NCBI RefSeq assembly: GCF_014076845.1
Contig: NZ_JACGUT010000077.1
Span: 124,001-188,000, forward strand
Direction: 5' to 3'
DNA length: 64,000 bases
Origin: Colwellia sp. MB3u-41
Lineage (GTDB): Bacteria; Pseudomonadota; Gammaproteobacteria; Enterobacterales; Alteromonadaceae
The position numbers and the translations under genes are program-made. This document shows, piece after piece, positions 42,593-52,134 of the stretch; the stretch's first letter is position 1, and every line of letters starts with the position of its first letter. The notes under the pieces were generated by a model. The model saw only the letters and a list, made by a program, of their open reading frames with translations, was not told the origin of the DNA and searched no databases.

Positions 42593-44629
42593 ATGGACTC
42601 ATTAGGACTCTTCGGTTATTCGTTAGCTAGCGCCGCTTATTTTGTTTTTGCATTACTTATTTTTGCAGCGCGCAACAATACAACTCTTGCTCGCTGGGTG
42701 CTAATTTCAACACTGGTAACGGTTATTGCCAATGTTGTGGCAGCATTGCAAATCAAACTGGGTTTTAGTTTGCAGTGGGCAATGTTTGCTGATGCTTTTA
42801 AAATAGCCTGTTGGTCGTTATTAATTGTACTTTGCAATACAGAGCATCCCTCTTTTAAGGCTATTATCGCTAATTATTATATTCGTCAATACGTGAGTAT
42901 TTGGGGGACGTTAATGTTGGTGTGTTGGTTAACCAGCTCTCTACTCAACTATTCTTACGAATACATATTCCTTCTTTTTATCGTGCTCAATTTATGGAGT
43001 TTAGTACTGCTTGAACAGCTTTATCGTAGTGCAAATTCGCAAGTGCGTTGGGCTATTTTACCTATGGTTCTAGCGTTGGCGAGTGTTGCGATTTTTGACT
43101 TCATTTTATATGCGCAAGCGACTATGGTTGATGGTGTCGATTTTAATTTTTGGTTCAGCCGAGGCTATATTTCTCTAATGATTTTTCCGTTATTGCTCAT
43201 TAGTACACGTCGAATTCGTAATGGCTCTGTGCGCATTTTTGTGTCACGACATGTGGTTTTTTATAGCTCGATGTTGATGATTGCAGGTATTTATTTACTG
43301 GTTATGGCACTGGCAGGTTATGTCATTAATTACATCGGTGGTGAGTGGGGGAGTGTCGTTAGTATTAGTTTTCTAATGCTTGGTAGCTTGGTGCTCGTCG
43401 CTTTATTGATCACCGAATCTTTACGTCGAAAATTAAAGGTATTTATCGCGAAAAACTTTTTTGCTAATAAGTACGAATACCGAGATGAATGGTTAAATTT
43501 AATTGGAAAAATAGAAACTACTAACGCAGAAAGCTATTACCAAATGGCGACACAAATTATGATGTCTAAAGTTGATGCTTATGGTGGTGCTATTTTAAAA
43601 AAAGTGACGGAGCAACGATTTAGTGTTCAATACTCTGAGAATATTATTTTAGATGATTCTTTCAATGACCAACTAATTCACTGTAGCAGTTTTTGTCAGC
43701 AGCAAGGTTGGATCATCGATATTGACGAATATAAGCAAACTCCAACTATTTACCCTAACCTGTCGTTAAATTTACCCTTAATTGATGCAAATAATATAAG
43801 AATTGTCGTTCCTATTTTTATTGGCAAAGCTTTTTATGGTATGTTCTTTTTGGTCGGTAAAAACGAAGTTAAGCAATTAAATTGGGAAGACAGAGATTTA
43901 CTTTTTGCGATATCAAAACAATTAGGAAACTTTATCTCTTTACATGAAGCTAATGACAAACTCGCCGAATCGAAACAATTTGACGCTTTTAATCGTATGT
44001 CCGCTTTTTTAGTACATGATTTAAAAAATGTGCAAGCACAGTTAGCCTTAATCAGCACTAACGCTAAAAAGCACCGTGATAACCCTGACTTTATAGCTGA
44101 TGTTTTTGAAACGGTTGAGTCAGCTACTGAGCGTTTATCAAAAGTTTTATCGCAATTACGAAATAAACAAATGGCGCAGTCTGAAAGCCAGTTAGTTGAT
44201 ATGGCAAAATTGATTAGCAGTGTAGTAGAGCAGCGAAATATTAGTTTACCGCTTGTGACATTTGAAAAGATTAATAGCTGTGAAATGGCCATTCATAGCG
44301 AATCATTTCATTCAGTACTCAACCATTTAATACAAAATGCACAAGAAGCGACAAATAAGCAAGGTTGGGTTAAAGTACAGCTTACTCAGCAAGACAACCA
44401 TATAGGCATAAAAATTTCAGATAACGGTTGTGGTATGTCGAAGCCTTTTATTAATAACCGACTGTTTAAGCCTTTTGATACCACCAAAGGTAACGCGGGT
44501 ATGGGGATTGGCGTTTTTGAAGCGAAGCAGTTTATTGAGGGTATTGCAGGGCTAATTAAGGTTGAAAGCATTGAAGGGCAAGGGACTACATTCATTATTG
44601 ACCTACCCATAAACCCTGTTTATGAGTGA
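42593..44629 (+). CDS. prsK: XrtA/PEP-CTERM system histidine kinase PrsK
   Basis: 678 aa. Eight or so TM helices lie in residues 5-285. A GAF-like domain follows (about 310-460). The dimerisation-phosphorylation helix has FLVHDLKNVQAQLALI (His about 479), and a HATPase_c domain (about 560-678) has HLIQNAQEATNK, ISDNGCGM and GNAGMGIGVFEAKQF. The membrane domain plus HDLKN-type H box is diagnostic of PrsK, the sensor linked to exosortase A exopolysaccharide loci. It is followed by its partner prsR after 44 nt. Confidence 0.92.
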   Translation: MDSLGLFGYSLASAAYFVFALLIFAARNNTTLARWVLISTLVTVIANVVAALQIKLGFSLQWAMFADAFKIACWSLLIVLCNTEHPSFKAIIANYYIRQYVSIWGTLMLVCWLTSSLLNYSYEYIFLLFIVLNLWSLVLLEQLYRSANSQVRWAILPMVLALASVAIFDFILYAQATMVDGVDFNFWFSRGYISLMIFPLLLISTRRIRNGSVRIFVSRHVVFYSSMLMIAGIYLLVMALAGYVINYIGGEWGSVVSISFLMLGSLVLVALLITESLRRKLKVFIAKNFFANKYEYRDEWLNLIGKIETTNAESYYQMATQIMMSKVDAYGGAILKKVTEQRFSVQYSENIILDDSFNDQLIHCSSFCQQQGWIIDIDEYKQTPTIYPNLSLNLPLIDANNIRIVVPIFIGKAFYGMFFLVGKNEVKQLNWEDRDLLFAISKQLGNFISLHEANDKLAESKQFDAFNRMSAFLVHDLKNVQAQLALISTNAKKHRDNPDFIADVFETVESATERLSKVLSQLRNKQMAQSESQLVDMAKLISSVVEQRNISLPLVTFEKINSCEMAIHSESFHSVLNHLIQNAQEATNKQGWVKVQLTQQDNHIGIKISDNGCGMSKPFINNRLFKPFDTTKGNAGMGIGVFEAKQFIEGIAGLIKVESIEGQGTTFIIDLPINPVYE

Positions 44630-44673
44630 ATTATTGAAAGCTAACGTTATGATAAGAAAGGGGGTTTAGCCGC

Positions 44674-46026
44674 ATGGAAAAGTTACTGATCATTGATGAT
44701 GATAAAGGAATACAAAAACAACTCAAATGGAGCTTATCAGATTATGAAGCGGTACTAGCTTCAGACCGCGATAGTGCTATTGCGGCAGTGCGTCGCCATG
44801 AACCTAAGGTTGTTACACTTGATTTAGGCCTGCCGCCCGATGAAGCTAATGCCACTGAAGGTTTAGTGGCACTGCAAGAAATTCTAACGATAGCGCCTCA
44901 TACAAAGGTTATTGTTATTACTGGCAATGACGACCGCAAAAATGCATTAAAAGCGATTTCAGCGGGAGCATACGACTTTTACCAAAAACCGATAGACCCT
45001 GACGTTATCAATGTCATCATTGCGCGTGCCTTTAGTGTCGCCGCTATTGAAGAAGAAAATCGAAAAATGCGTGAAGTTGTGGGTAGCGATATCGGCATTA
45101 TCGGTAACAGCGAAGCGATTGACCGTTTACGCATGATGGTCAAGCGTATTGCGCCAACACAAATAACAGCATTACTGTTAGGGGAAAGCGGTACCGGTAA
45201 AGAAGTTACCGCTAATGCTGTTCATATTGCCAGCGACCGCAGTAAAAAGCCTTTTGTTGCGATCAATTGTGCCTCAATTCCTGAAAATCTACTAGAAAGT
45301 GAGTTATTTGGTTTCGAAAAAGGTGCCTTCACAGGGGCACACCGTGCAACCAAAGGAAAAATAGAATGTGCAGAAGGTGGCACTTTATTTTTAGATGAAA
45401 TTGGAGACATGCCCTTTAGTTTACAAGCAAAACTATTACGATTTCTCCAAGAAAAAACGATTGAGCGCCTGGGTGGACGACAAGAAATCAATGTAGATGT
45501 TCGAGTAGTCTGTGCGACGAATCAAAATTTAGAACAAATGGTGGTAGACAAAACTTTCCGTGAAGATTTATTTTACCGCGTGAGTGAAATCACCCTAAAT
45601 ATTCCACCTTTACGTGACCGAGATGAAGATGTATTGATACTCGCCCAGTATTTCTTACAGGTGTATTCTCTTGAGTATAAACGTAATGTAAAAAGCTTTT
45701 CAGAAGACGGTTTAAGTGCAATTAAAGCGCATAAGTGGCCCGGTAATATTCGTGAACTTCAGAACAAAGTTAAAAGTTCGGTGATTATGACGACAGGTAC
45801 ACAAGTAACAGCGTTTGACTTAGGCTTTTTTGACCACACTAATACTGAATTTGAATTATCTTTGAACTTACGTTCAGTACGTGAAAAAGCTGAATCAATC
45901 GCTATTCAAAAAGCTTATGCGCTAGCCGAAGGAAATATGTCAAAAGCAGCAGAATTACTCGGTGTAACCCGGCCTACTTTATATTCGTTAATTGAAAAAT
46001 ATGGTCTAACCATTAATGAAACGTAG
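44674..46026 (+). CDS. prsR: Sigma-54-dependent response regulator PrsR
   Basis: 450 aa. Receiver domain at about 1-125 with acceptor Asp in VVTLDLGLPP. AAA+ sigma-54 activator domain at about 145-375, with Walker A GESGTGKE, the GAFTGA loop that contacts sigma-54 and GTLFLDEIGD (Walker B). Fis-type HTH at the C-terminus (MSKAAELLGVTRPTLYSLIE). PrsR homologues activate PEP-CTERM and EPS genes from -24/-12 promoters. A weak GGGG-type ribosome site precedes the ATG. I did not find a convincing -24/-12 site inside this window. Confidence 0.93.
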   Translation: MEKLLIIDDDKGIQKQLKWSLSDYEAVLASDRDSAIAAVRRHEPKVVTLDLGLPPDEANATEGLVALQEILTIAPHTKVIVITGNDDRKNALKAISAGAYDFYQKPIDPDVINVIIARAFSVAAIEEENRKMREVVGSDIGIIGNSEAIDRLRMMVKRIAPTQITALLLGESGTGKEVTANAVHIASDRSKKPFVAINCASIPENLLESELFGFEKGAFTGAHRATKGKIECAEGGTLFLDEIGDMPFSLQAKLLRFLQEKTIERLGGRQEINVDVRVVCATNQNLEQMVVDKTFREDLFYRVSEITLNIPPLRDRDEDVLILAQYFLQVYSLEYKRNVKSFSEDGLSAIKAHKWPGNIRELQNKVKSSVIMTTGTQVTAFDLGFFDHTNTEFELSLNLRSVREKAESIAIQKAYALAEGNMSKAAELLGVTRPTLYSLIEKYGLTINET

Positions 46027-46055
46027 GGTGCTGGCAGGTAGAGAGAAAATAGTTG

Positions 46056-46081
46056 GAAGGTTTGGCCGTAACAAAACCTTC
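46056..46081. terminator. Hairpin between convergent prsR and the XrtA ATPase gene
   Basis: GAAGGTTT (46056-46063) pairs with AAACCTTC (46074-46081) around a 10-nt loop. The following T-run is poor, so terminator strength is uncertain; its place between convergent genes is the main support. Confidence 0.5.
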
Positions 46082-46098
46082 TACTTTACTTAAATTTA

Positions 46099-47169
46099 TT
46101 AACCTTTATCTTGTTCAGTACCTTTGTTAGCCGTTAAGTCGATATTAGCTTCTGCATACAAACGGCTTTTTTGCTTAAGCAATTTATCAACATAGCGAGC
46201 CATTTTAATTTTTTGCTTAATTGATGACTCTAATATATCTTCGACTTCTCTTAATATTTCTTTCATGTTTTCAACATTCTCAGTTGAATTTACGATGAGT
46301 TGTGCGTTTGCTTGGCTGGGTTCGTTACTCATTAATTGAGTTTTGTGCAGTGAACCTGTTAGCTCTACTTGCATCTCTAATGCAACTTCATTAATAGCAT
46401 CAACATCAATACAGGTTAGCTCTTCTAAAAAACCAAAGAGTAATAAGCGGTCAACAAAAATATTGATCTTTCTGGGCACACCTAAGGTTTTTTCATAAAT
46501 AATAGCGAAGCCATCATCCGAAAAAAGAGCTTCTTTATTACAACCTGCCTGATGTAATCTATGATTAATATATTCTTTTACTTCTTCACTTGTCAGTGGC
46601 TTTAAATGTGCTGAAGCAATAATACGTTGACGAAATTGCTCCATATTAGGCGCTTGAATAATATCTTTAAGTTCTTCTTGTCCGAGAAGGAAACTTTGTA
46701 TCAATGGCTTATTATCAAGTTGAAAATTAGATAACATACGGAGTTCTTCAACCGTTTCTATCGGTAAATTTTGTGCTTCATCAACAATCAACAAAGCGCG
46801 CTTACCTTGGCGATTCAAATCAATAAGAAACTGTTCAATTGACTGTAATAACTCAGCTTTACTTTTACCTTTTACCGTAATTTTAAATTCAAAGGCAACA
46901 AGTTCAAGTAATTCTCGTGGATCAAGTTTTGTGGTAACAAGTTGAGCGGCAATAATTGAATCGTCAGCAATATTATTAAGCAGGTTACGAGCAATGGTCG
47001 TTTTACCGGTACCAATAGGGCCTGTTACTACGATAAAACCTTCGCCTTGGTCTAAACCATACTGTAAATAAGACATGGCTCTTTGATGATTACTTGATGC
47101 GAAGAAGAAGCGCGGATCAGGGCTTAGCTGAAAAGGACGTTCTTTAAAACCATAATAATTTTCATACAT
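46099..47169 (-). CDS. XrtA-associated AAA ATPase (ExeA/GspA-like)
   Basis: 356 aa from ATG 47169 (MYENYYGFKERPFQLSPDPR, the standard family N-terminus; an upstream in-frame extension overlaps the previous gene and is rejected). Walker A GPIGTGKTTI, Walker B LLIVDEAQNL, then LRMLSNFQLD and GQEEL (sensor regions). The C-terminal about 80 residues are charged and coiled-coil-like (LREVEDILESSIKQKIKMAR). ATPases of this type are fixed members of exosortase A exopolysaccharide clusters. It follows the outer-membrane protein gene by only 4 nt, in the same operon. Confidence 0.93.
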   Translation of the reverse strand: MYENYYGFKERPFQLSPDPRFFFASSNHQRAMSYLQYGLDQGEGFIVVTGPIGTGKTTIARNLLNNIADDSIIAAQLVTTKLDPRELLELVAFEFKITVKGKSKAELLQSIEQFLIDLNRQGKRALLIVDEAQNLPIETVEELRMLSNFQLDNKPLIQSFLLGQEELKDIIQAPNMEQFRQRIIASAHLKPLTSEEVKEYINHRLHQAGCNKEALFSDDGFAIIYEKTLGVPRKINIFVDRLLLFGFLEELTCIDVDAINEVALEMQVELTGSLHKTQLMSNEPSQANAQLIVNSTENVENMKEILREVEDILESSIKQKIKMARYVDKLLKQKSRLYAEANIDLTANKGTEQDKG

Positions 47170-47173
47170 ACTG

Positions 47174-48772
47174 CTAAAAACCTTTACTGAAATTGAAGTA
47201 GACTCTGTCTTCCTCATAATTGAATGACTGGGTAGTAGAACTGCGGTTAAGATGGCTTACACCTAATTTAACGGTTAGTTTACTATTTAAGGATTTGTCA
47301 TACTCAATACTATAACGTCGGTAACGGTCTTGACGGCCATTTTCTTGTGCAAGTAAAAAGTGGGTGTCAGTATATTCAAGCATGAGATTTATATTTGATT
47401 TACCACTAACTTTGCGTTTAATCGCAAACGATGCCCTTTTATTTTCATCTTCGGTACGGGTATTTAAATTTTCACGGGTCAAGTTTGATAGCTCAACACT
47501 GAAAGTGGTTCGCGGTAGCGCTAATTCTGAAGACCACTGTAACTCTTTGTTTAATGAAAGGCCTAAATCTTCCACTAAAACAAAATCATTTAAGCTGATT
47601 AGCTGATAATTATCAAAATCGATATTATCATTATTATTGACAAAACAAGTTGAAGAGTCAGCTATGTTACCTTGTGGACACCAAAAGCTACCTAAGGCGA
47701 CACTATCATAATTATTACGGGTAAATGCTTGAACATCTTCTGTATAGGTTATTGTATTAGTCAAACGCTTATTCTGATGGGTAAAGTCAAGACCGTAACT
47801 TTCACCATAAAATCGTTGGCCGTAATCAATTATTAAGGTCGTTCTTTGACTAGGCTCCCAGCGAATTGTGGCCGCAGCATAGTCTTGTTGTTCTTTACCA
47901 TCGAGGTCTAGCTGAGTACCAGTAGGTGTGTTATAAGATAGGTCGAATAGGATTCTAGGGCTTATTAACCAGCGTAAGCCGCCACCATAAGAGTCTGACT
48001 CAAGTGATGAACTATTATTAACAAGATCACCTTCATTAGTTTCATCATAATATCGTATAAACGGGGTTATTTTATAACCCGTAATCAAACCGATTTTAAC
48101 TTCACCTTTGAATAACTGTCCGTCTCTGCCTTGATTAGTCGCATCAGAATATTCAGATGACGTATCCCAATATATATTTCGAGCAGCAGAGCCATTTTTA
48201 CTTGAAAACTGTACCGCATAGCCTTCTCGTTCACCTATACCGTCTTGTGACTTAGTTGTTTGGTATTGAATACCCGAATTAACAATAAAAGCACTATTAT
48301 TAATAGTGTACTGAAAACCACCCGAATAATTTTCAACTCTAATGGTGTCACCAGAAACAATATCTGCAAGCGCATTACGGGAATTATTACGTGTTTGGTT
48401 TGATATTGCAGCACTACCGATTAAAGCAAGTCCTTTTGGGCCTAAGTTTAAGCGAAAAGAACTGTCCAATGTATGATAGTCATCATCGGTATCATGGTCA
48501 TGGGTGTACATTGCATAAAGACTTTTTGCATCAAAGGAAAAATTTAATTTTTTTGATGAAAACAGTGTACTTAATTCAACACCTGTTTGACTAACTAAAC
48601 TTGATGTTTTTTCGTTAACAGATGAATTAACATTATCAGTATAGGTTTCATCAATAATCAACTGTGGTGTAAACTGCCATTCCCCTGCGAAAGTATTTGC
48701 AGATAAAATGGCAAAGATTGCTGCAGCTAATACTGTCTTATTTACTGCCGTATCCATAACCATAATAGCCAT
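47174..48772 (-). CDS. PEP-CTERM system-associated outer membrane beta-barrel protein (TIGR03016-like)
   Basis: 532 aa. A signal peptide ends near ANTFAGEW (about residue 30). The rest is amphipathic beta strands with alternating aromatics and a terminal strand ending YFNFSKGF, the outer-membrane insertion signal. The pattern (DETYTDNVNSS at the N-terminus, LRWLISPRILFDLSYN) matches the TIGR03016 barrel of XrtA loci, thought to export the polysaccharide. The start is uncertain: 48772 overlaps the kinase gene by 35 nt, and ATG 48757 would give a shorter leader with the same signal peptide. Confidence 0.88.
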   Translation of the reverse strand: MAIMVMDTAVNKTVLAAAIFAILSANTFAGEWQFTPQLIIDETYTDNVNSSVNEKTSSLVSQTGVELSTLFSSKKLNFSFDAKSLYAMYTHDHDTDDDYHTLDSSFRLNLGPKGLALIGSAAISNQTRNNSRNALADIVSGDTIRVENYSGGFQYTINNSAFIVNSGIQYQTTKSQDGIGEREGYAVQFSSKNGSAARNIYWDTSSEYSDATNQGRDGQLFKGEVKIGLITGYKITPFIRYYDETNEGDLVNNSSSLESDSYGGGLRWLISPRILFDLSYNTPTGTQLDLDGKEQQDYAAATIRWEPSQRTTLIIDYGQRFYGESYGLDFTHQNKRLTNTITYTEDVQAFTRNNYDSVALGSFWCPQGNIADSSTCFVNNNDNIDFDNYQLISLNDFVLVEDLGLSLNKELQWSSELALPRTTFSVELSNLTRENLNTRTEDENKRASFAIKRKVSGKSNINLMLEYTDTHFLLAQENGRQDRYRRYSIEYDKSLNSKLTVKLGVSHLNRSSTTQSFNYEEDRVYFNFSKGF

Positions 48773-49610
48773 ACATATCCTTGTGAGATCTGATTGCTTT
48801 GTTTAGCACTAAACCTAGTGCTAAATCTTCATTGAGATTTCCTGTCGCTTTTTCAATGTCAGCTAAGAGCGTTTTTGATTCTTCAACTACCACCAGCGCT
48901 TGGCCCATTAAGTTGGCTAAGACCATCGTTTCTGTAACGCCAATTAAGGGTGGGCAGTCAAATATTACAATACGGTCAGGGTAGCGCTCTGCGAGTTCTT
49001 TAGCTAAAGACTCCATACGGTCACTGGCGAGTAATTCATTAGAAAGATGATGAGGTTCACCTGCAGGTATTATTTTAAGCTTATCAATATTGGTACTGTA
49101 AATTATTTCAGGAATATCATGCTTCTCACCCAATAAGTATTCAATTAAGCCAGGGACTTGCTTAAAGCCTAATTCTCGATTTATGCTTGGGCGCAAAACA
49201 TCAGCATCAATTAGTAATACTGTTTTATCTTGTTCTAAGGCAATACTTAGCGCAAGGTTGATTGAAATAAAAGTTTTGCCTTCATTCGGCTTAGCGCTAC
49301 TTATCATAACCAAATTACTGTTTTTAAGCGTCTTAGAGCTTGAGCCAAAGGCATTGTTTAAGAGCTTACGTTTAATTTGACGAAACTCATCTTTAATACT
49401 TTTTCTGGTACCGTTATCGATTAAGAAACCACGACTTTCAAGATCATTTTTATTAAGAACTAAAAGATCATTGTTTTCATAATTAACTGAATCTGTTGAG
49501 CTTTTAACTGTTTTTTTGGGTTTGTCAATCGTTACATTTTCAGTTACAACCGGTGTTTTGTCTTGTTGAGCTATCCTTTGTTTAGCTAGTGCTTTTTCTA
49601 TGGTACTCAT
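48738..49610 (-). CDS. XrtA-associated tyrosine autokinase (BY-kinase)
   Basis: 290 aa, a cytoplasmic bacterial tyrosine kinase that works with the chain-length protein. Walker A is in SSAKPNEGKTFISINLA, Walker A' in VLLIDADVLRP and Walker B in IVIFDCPPL. The C-terminus is a tyrosine cluster (MYGYYGYGYGSK) whose phosphorylation state controls polymer length in known Wzc/EpsG systems. Its ATG overlaps the stop of the Wzz-like gene by 4 nt (ATGA), while its tyrosine tail overlaps the start of the barrel gene. Confidence 0.95.
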   Translation of the reverse strand: MSTIEKALAKQRIAQQDKTPVVTENVTIDKPKKTVKSSTDSVNYENNDLLVLNKNDLESRGFLIDNGTRKSIKDEFRQIKRKLLNNAFGSSSKTLKNSNLVMISSAKPNEGKTFISINLALSIALEQDKTVLLIDADVLRPSINRELGFKQVPGLIEYLLGEKHDIPEIIYSTNIDKLKIIPAGEPHHLSNELLASDRMESLAKELAERYPDRIVIFDCPPLIGVTETMVLANLMGQALVVVEESKTLLADIEKATGNLNEDLALGLVLNKAIRSHKDMYGYYGYGYGSK

Positions 49611-51205
49611 AAATTAAAAATCCTATGTATTGGCGCTTGTATAGCATCCGGAAATAACGAATAAGCGATAAAAAAGCATAATATTAAAATTAATAAGCTG
49701 TTAGAGACAAAAAACAGTATGGTTTTGCGTTTATCTTTACTTTGTAGGCCTAAATTTTCAGTAGCCGAAACAATACCAAAAATGGGAATGCCTGTCGTGC
49801 GAGCAACTTGGCTGCTCGAAGTCACAACAGGGTTTATCTGACTGAATAAAAAAGACAGCCCCAAACCAACGCCAACGCCTAAAAAGGTAACAACCACATA
49901 AAACAGGAATCGTTTGGGCCCAGCAGGTTGTAAAGGTGCACGAGGAGGATCAATAACCTTGAAATTTATTTTACTGGTCGTTTCATTAGCAGACTGACCT
50001 ATTTGTGCTTTTTCTTTACGTTCCAGCAAGTCTTCATATTGCTTTTTAGTAATGTTATAACCGCGATTGAGCGCCACTAATTCTGCTTCAATTTCAGGTA
50101 ATGTATGAATTTTGTTTTCAAGCTCTTTAACCGTACTTCTGTAATTTTTCGCTCTAACTTCCATCGAAGCAACTTGTCCTTCAAGTTGATTCACTTGAAT
50201 TTGAATATCTTGAATTACAGGGTTCTGACTTATTGGCGTGTAGTCATTACCGGCCTCATTATTGTTTGTTAGATACTGTTCAATTTCATCATCTCTTTTC
50301 TTTGATAAATGCTCAAGGCGACGTTGAACTTCTAGCACATCAGGATGTTGCTCGGTATACCTAAGTTGTAGTGAATCTAATTGCCCTTCTAACTCCGCAA
50401 TACGGTCATCAAAAGTAGTTTTTACGCTATTCGAATCAACAATATTATTTTGCTGATTAGATTCTGACGTTGAAGATTGCGTCAATTTAGCTTTTGAGCC
50501 AGCTAATTGTGTTTTTGTTTCTAGCAAAATTAGTTCAATAGTTTTTAATTGTTCTTTTGAGTTATTTAGCTTTTGGTAATAACCACCGTACTGGTTAGGC
50601 AGCACTTCACTGTATTTCTGTTTAAAGTTAGTTAACCTTGCTTCGTCTTTTAATAAGCGATTTTCGTATTCATTAATTTGGCTATCAAGAAATTTTTGTG
50701 CGGAATCTGAATCTTTACGATTTTCGCCTCGCGTCGTTTCAATAAATACAGTAATAACTGCTTGCACAACATCCCGTGCCATTACAGGGTCTTTATCAGA
50801 AAATGTGATATTGAAAATATTTTGGTTTTTACCACCCGTCTTTTTAATTGAAATGTTTTTCGTTAATCGTTGAATTAAGTTATTAAATCCTTGCGGGGTA
50901 GTAGCTTGAACATCTAAATCGGTCATCCGAGCAATACGCTCTAAATTTGGGCGATTGAGCAATGTTTTTACCATTAAGCTGATTTGTTCATCAGGATTGG
51001 ACTCAGCTGTCATCCCTTTTAATAAAGGGCCTAAAATAGATTGAGTATCAGCAAATACCCGCGCTTCTGACTCATAACTATCTTGTAGCTGTGAAACGGC
51101 AAACCAACCTAAAGGGCAAATAAGCCAAGTAGCAATCATAAGGTAGCGGCGTTTTATCCAAATACCTTTTAAATAATCTAAAATTTGTTCAAGTATTTCT
51201 TGCAT
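49607..51205 (-). CDS. XrtA system polysaccharide chain-length determinant (Wzz/GumC family)
   Basis: 532 aa. TM1 at about 19-36 (RRYLMIATWLICPLGW), a large periplasmic Wzz domain rich in coiled coil (about 170-400, with LEGQLDSLQLRYTEQHPDVLEVQ), the proline-rich FKVIDPPRAPLQPAGPKR before TM2 (about 435-455), and another hydrophobic C-terminal segment (about 500-520). It sets polysaccharide length with the BY-kinase encoded directly downstream. No kinase domain is fused here. Confidence 0.94.
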   Translation of the reverse strand: MQEILEQILDYLKGIWIKRRYLMIATWLICPLGWFAVSQLQDSYESEARVFADTQSILGPLLKGMTAESNPDEQISLMVKTLLNRPNLERIARMTDLDVQATTPQGFNNLIQRLTKNISIKKTGGKNQNIFNITFSDKDPVMARDVVQAVITVFIETTRGENRKDSDSAQKFLDSQINEYENRLLKDEARLTNFKQKYSEVLPNQYGGYYQKLNNSKEQLKTIELILLETKTQLAGSKAKLTQSSTSESNQQNNIVDSNSVKTTFDDRIAELEGQLDSLQLRYTEQHPDVLEVQRRLEHLSKKRDDEIEQYLTNNNEAGNDYTPISQNPVIQDIQIQVNQLEGQVASMEVRAKNYRSTVKELENKIHTLPEIEAELVALNRGYNITKKQYEDLLERKEKAQIGQSANETTSKINFKVIDPPRAPLQPAGPKRFLFYVVVTFLGVGVGLGLSFLFSQINPVVTSSSQVARTTGIPIFGIVSATENLGLQSKDKRKTILFFVSNSLLILILCFFIAYSLFPDAIQAPIHRIFNL

Positions 51206-51265
51206 TCCTGACCTCTAAATACAGGGAATTAATAAAATAGGCATTATTTTCTTATTCAACTAAAA

Positions 51266-51901
51266 CTAAAACCAAGTTTCAGGGATAACAATTATATCAC
51301 CTGGCAAAACGTCCACGTTAGCAGCTATCTCACCATTCTTAATTAAGTCTTCAATATATATTTCATATTGTTTTTGTTCACCATTTTCAACTCTTACTAA
51401 AATAGCATCATTACCATCAGCAAATTCAGTTAAGCCACCGACCTGAATCATTACGTCGAGTAACGTCATTTGCTGAGTATAATTAATTGATTTAGGTTCA
51501 GCGGCTTCACCAATAACCCGTATCTGCTCACTAAACGGACCAACAAAATTATTAACGGTTACGGTAACAACGGGCTCTCTTAAATAAGTGGCCAAAATTT
51601 CTTCAATGGTGCGGGCAAGCTCTGTGGGCGTTTTGCCAGATACAGAAATGTCTTCAACTAAAGACGTGGTAATCATACCATCGGGGCGTACGACAAATGT
51701 GCCTGAAACCTCAGGATTACGCCATACGAATATATTAACAACATCTCCGGCACCAATTAAGTATTTGTAAGAAGCAACATCAACGGTATTTGATTGATGT
51801 ATGGTTGCCGGCGGCAATGTTAATGCACTACAACCTGAAATAACATAAGCCAAAATTAATAGCGTGGCCGTTTTTAGTTTAGCGAACATATTTTTTTCCA
51901 T
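51266..51901 (-). CDS. XrtA system polysaccharide export lipoprotein (Wza/OtnA-like)
   Basis: 211 aa. A signal peptide with lipobox VISGC (Cys about 24), then the Poly_export domain (YLIGAGDVVNIFVWRNPEVSG) and a SLBB domain (IRVIGEAAEPKSINY, LDVMIQVGGLTEFADGNDA). It ends VLPGDIIVIPETWF as usual. The ATG 51901 has GAAGG 9 nt upstream; a later ATG (51889) is possible. It is the first gene of the minus-strand export operon, transcribed divergently from the sugar transferase gene. Confidence 0.94.
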   Translation of the reverse strand: MEKNMFAKLKTATLLILAYVISGCSALTLPPATIHQSNTVDVASYKYLIGAGDVVNIFVWRNPEVSGTFVVRPDGMITTSLVEDISVSGKTPTELARTIEEILATYLREPVVTVTVNNFVGPFSEQIRVIGEAAEPKSINYTQQMTLLDVMIQVGGLTEFADGNDAILVRVENGEQKQYEIYIEDLIKNGEIAANVDVLPGDIIVIPETWF

Positions 51902-52134
51902 GGTTATAACCTTCTATATACGTCATACGTCGAATTTATTAAATTAGTACTAAGCTATATGATTGTATGTGATTTTTACAGCTCTTGCACAACATTTAAT
52001 AAGTGTAAATCAGTTGCAATTCTTGTTATTATCTCAGTCGCTTAAGTTTAATGTGATTTTAAGCGCTTCGCATTGAAAATCATAATCGAGCAAGTGGTAG
52101 TGTTGCTAATCATAAAAGGGAATAATTAATAAAT
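51902..52134. promoter_or_regulatory. Divergent promoter region of the exopolysaccharide locus
   Basis: The 233-nt gap between two divergent operons must hold both promoters. An inverted repeat CGCTTAA (52039-52045) / TTAAGCG (52059-52065) with a 13-nt spacer is a candidate regulator site. No GG-N10-GC sigma-54 promoter is visible on either strand. Confidence 0.5.

Noticed and set aside
51902-52134. Sigma-54 promoter for the EPS operons
   Set aside because: No GG-N10-GC pair on either strand; nearest look-alikes have wrong spacing.
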